DNA of 64,000 nt from Hydractinia symbiolongicarpus (lineage: Eukaryota > Cnidaria > Hydrozoa > Anthoathecata > Hydractiniidae), in assembly GCF_029227915.1 (NCBI RefSeq), contig NC_079887.1, positions 3,844,001 to 3,908,000 of the forward strand. Direction: 5' to 3'. The position numbers and the translations under genes were made by a program. Each line of letters begins with the position of its first letter. Position 1 is the first letter of the stretch. The notes below the pieces were generated by a model, which was given only the letters and a program-made list of their open reading frames with translations, had not been told where the DNA came from and ran no database searches. Positions 61,201 to 64,000 of this stretch are shown piece after piece.

Positions 61201-64000
61201 AACGAATGAGACTTGTAGTTTTCAAAAATGATTTCATTTTTGATGAGACGCTGAATAAAAGAAGTTTAATCGCCGGCAAACGAAAACCTGCGATTTCCCG
61301 TAAATCTTGGACTCGGCCCGTATAGTCAAAAGTATACAAACAAAGTACCCAGGGAGTAAACTCATTTCCCGAACGATTTTTTGTATTATTATTTCACCCC
61401 TAAAGCCCATGAGACTTGTAAGTTTTAAAAATGTTTTCATTTTTGATGAGACGCTGAATAAAAGGAGTTTAATCGCCGGCAAACGAAAACCCGCCATTTC
61501 CCCTAAACCCCGGACTCGGTCCGTATAGTCAAAAGTATACAAAGAAAGTAACCAGGGAGTAAACTAATTTCCCGAACGATTTTTTAAATTATTTTTTCAC
61601 CACTAAAACGCATGAGACTTGTAGTTTTCAGAAATGTTTTCATTTTTGATAAGACGCTTAATAAAAGTGGTTTAATCGCCGGCAAACGAAAACCCGCGAT
61701 TTCCAGTAAATCCTGGGCTTGGCCCGTATAGTCGAATGTTTACAAAGAAAGTACCCAGGGAGTAAACTCATTTCCCGAACGATTTTTTAAATTATTTTTT
61801 CACCACTAAAACGCATGAGACTTGTAGTTTTCAAAAGTGTTTTCATTTTTGATGAGACGCTGAATTAAAGAAATGTAATTGCCGGCAAACGAAAACCCGC
61901 GATTTCCCGTAAATCCCATGCTTGGCCCATACAGTAGAATGTATATAAAGAAAGTAACCAGGGAGTAAACTCATTTCCCGAACGATTTTTTAAATTATTT
62001 TTTCACCACTAAAACGCATGAGACTTGTAGGTTTGAAAAATGTTTTCATTTTTGATCCGACGCTTAATAAAAGAAGTTTAATCGCCGGCAAACGAAAACT
62101 CGCGATTTCCCGTAAATCCCGGGCTTGGCCGGTATAGTCAAAAGTATACAAAGAAAGTAACCAGGGAGTAAACTCATTTCCCGAACGATTTTTTAAATTA
62201 TTTTTTCACCACTAAAACGCATGAGACTTGTAGTTTTCAAAAATGTTTTCACTTTTGATGAGACGCTGAATAAAAGAAGTTTAATCGCCGGCAAACGAAA
62301 ACCCGCGACTTCCCGTAAATCCCGGACTCGGCCCGTATAGTCAAAAGTATACGAAGAAAGTACCCAGGGAGTAAACTCATTTCCCGAACGATTTTTTATT
62401 TTTTTTTTTCACCACTAAAACGCATGAGACTTGTAGGTTTCAAAAATGTTTTCATTTTTGATCCGACGCTAAATAAAAGAAGTTTAATAGCCGGCAAACG
62501 AAAACCCGCGATTTCCTGTAAATCCCGGGCTTGGCCCGTATAGTTGAATGTATATGAAGAAAGTACCCAGGGAGTAAACACATTTCCCGAACGATTTTTT
62601 AAATTATTTTTTCACCACTAAAACGCATGAGACTTGTAGTTTTCAGAAATGTTTTCATTTTTGATGAGACGCTTAATAAAAGTGGTTTAATCGCCGGCAA
62701 ACGAAAACCCGCGATTTCCCGTAAATCCCGGGCTTGGACCGTATAGTCGAATGTTTACAAAGAAAGTACCCAGGGAGTAAACTCATTTCCCGAACGATTT
62801 TTTAAATTATTTTTTCACCACTAAAACGCATGAGACTTGTAGTTTTCAAAAATGTTTTCACTTTTGATGAGACGCTGAATAAAAGAAGTTTAATCGCCGG
62901 CAAACGAAAACCCGCGACTTCCCGTAAATCCCGGACTCGGCCCGTATAGTCAAAAGTATACGAAGAAAGTACCCAGGGAGTAAACTCATTTCCCGAACGA
63001 TTTTTTATTTTTTTTTTTCACCACTAAAACGCATGAGACTTGTAGGTTTCAAAAATGTTTTCATTTTTGATCCGACGCTAAATAAAAGAAGTTTAATAGC
63101 CGGCAAACGAAAACCCGCGATTTCCTGTAAATCCCGGGCTTGGCCCGTATAGTTGAATGTATATGAAGAAAGTACCCAGGGAGTAAACTCATTTCCCGAA
63201 CGATTTTTTAAATTATTTTTTCACCACTAAAACGCATGAGACTTGTAGTTTTCAGAAATGTTTTCATTTTTGATGAGACGCTTAATAAAAGTGGTTTAAT
63301 CGCCGGCAAACGAAAACCCGCGATTTCCCGTAAATCCCGGGCTTGGACCGTATAGTCGAATGTTTACAAAGAAAGTACCCAGGGAGTAAACTCATTTCCC
63401 GAACGAATTTTTAAATTATTTTTTCACCACTAAAACGCATGAGACTAGTATTTTTCAAAAGTGTTTTCATTTTTGATGAGACGCTGAATTAAAGAAGTTT
63501 AATTGCCGGCAAACGAAAACCCGCGATTTCCCGTAAATCCCGGGCTTGGACAGTACAGTAGAATGTATATAAAGAAAGTACCCAGGGAGTAAACTGATTT
63601 CCCGAACGATTTTTCAAATTATTTTTGCACCACTAGAACGAATGAGACTTGTAGTTTTCAAAAATGATTTCATTTTTGATGAGACGCTGAATAAAAGAAG
63701 TTTAATCGCCGGCAAACGAAAACCTGCGATTTCCCGTAAATCTTGGACTCGGCCCGTATAGTCAAAAGTATACAAACAAAGTACCCAGGGAGTAAACTCA
63801 TTTCCCGAACGATTTTTTGTATTATTATTTCACCCCTAAAGCCCATGAGACTTGTAAGTTTTAAAAATGTTTTCATTTTTGATGAGACGCTGAATAAAAG
63901 GAGTTTAATCGCCGGCAAACGAAAACCCGCCATTTCCCGTAAACCCCGGACTCGGTCCGTATAGTTAAAAGTATACAAAGAAAGTAACCAGGGAGTAAAC
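46200..64000 (+). repeat. Block F, second HOR family
   Basis: This block is marked by variants absent from the left half: GATCCGACGC for GATGAGACGC, GGACAGTACAGTAGAATG, GCACCACTAGAACGAATGAG and GTATATAAAG. Multi-monomer spacings include 1,421 bp (47910 to 49331), 2,639 bp (49331 to 51970), 5,075 bp (51970 to 57045), and about 3,045 bp (GTAATTGCCG at 55786, 58832 and 61875). Smaller duplications occur inside it (1,015 bp at 54.5-56.2 kb; 608 bp at 59.2-60.9 kb). Confidence 0.85.
59150..60960 (+). repeat. 608-bp trimer in three tandem copies
   Basis: The variant TTAATAGCCG occurs at 59441, 60049 and 60657, spaced exactly 608 bp, which is three monomers minus one base. Sequence around each copy is almost identical, including the T-rich tract before ACCACTAAAACG, which differs by one base between the first copy and the next two. 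It is a local, probably recent, expansion within block F. Confidence 0.85.

Larger units (their letters stand above)
24969..64000 (+). repeat. 203-bp satellite array, right part
   Basis: The same satellite, in the same orientation, resumes immediately after the transposon and its CCC duplication and runs off the right edge. It holds roughly 192 monomers. The first bases after the insertion are the exact continuation expected for the monomer pair interrupted at 19635: the TTCCCCAACG variant followed by ACTAAAGCCCATGAG, as at about 15570-15640. The two parts were therefore one array. Variant composition changes along its length (2,029-bp HOR, 6,898-bp super-repeat, diverged zone, second HOR family). 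It contains no convincing gene. Confidence 0.98.

Overview
This window is almost entirely a tandem satellite DNA array with a monomer of about 203 bp. One apparently complete 5,330-bp DNA transposon (19636-24965) is inserted in it. There are no bacterial-style operons, rRNA, tRNA or host genes. The only convincing coding sequences lie inside the transposon, on the minus strand. The organism is a eukaryote. The transposase resembles a family I associate, from memory only, with invertebrate animals such as cnidarians, so an invertebrate metazoan is my best guess. The array resembles centromeric or pericentromeric heterochromatin, but location cannot be proved from sequence alone.

Layout. (A) 1-13355: satellite in a 3.10-3.37-kb higher-order repeat (HOR) of 15-16 full monomers plus one or two 61-bp truncated monomers. 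(B) 13356-19635: satellite with shorter multimer periods (about 1,683, 1,014 and 1,217 bp) and a 202-bp monomer subtype. (TE) 19636-24965: transposon flanked by a 3-bp CCC target-site duplication. (C) 24969-34215: satellite, mainly a 10-monomer HOR of 2,029 bp. (D) about 32570-43175: a mosaic in which about 3.7 kb recurs at an offset of 6,898 bp. (E) about 43176-46200: the most diverged monomers, with no clear HOR. (F) about 46200-64000: a second HOR family with its own diagnostic variants, showing 608, 1,015, about 3,045 and 5,075-bp periods. Every monomer I followed is in the same orientation. The array runs off both ends of the window.

The transposon carries a 792-codon D-D-E-type transposase gene (20599-22977) and, 55 bp upstream on the same strand, a smaller unrecognised ORF (23033-23536). 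The right third is the likely promoter and subterminal region; the left end is the 3' flank. Both termini begin CACGGCGGG and share a second identical 9-bp block at positions 25-33. Removing the element and one CCC copy restores the monomer with the expected neighbouring variants on each side, so it inserted cleanly into an existing array.

The many short ORFs over the satellite are by-products of the repeat. Because 203 is not a multiple of 3, the frame shifts at each monomer, and the same false peptide reappears wherever the same monomer pair recurs. The most interesting material is the nested multi-scale HOR structure, one deletion junction copied through the array, the hairpin-compatible variation inside the monomer, and the intact transposon.
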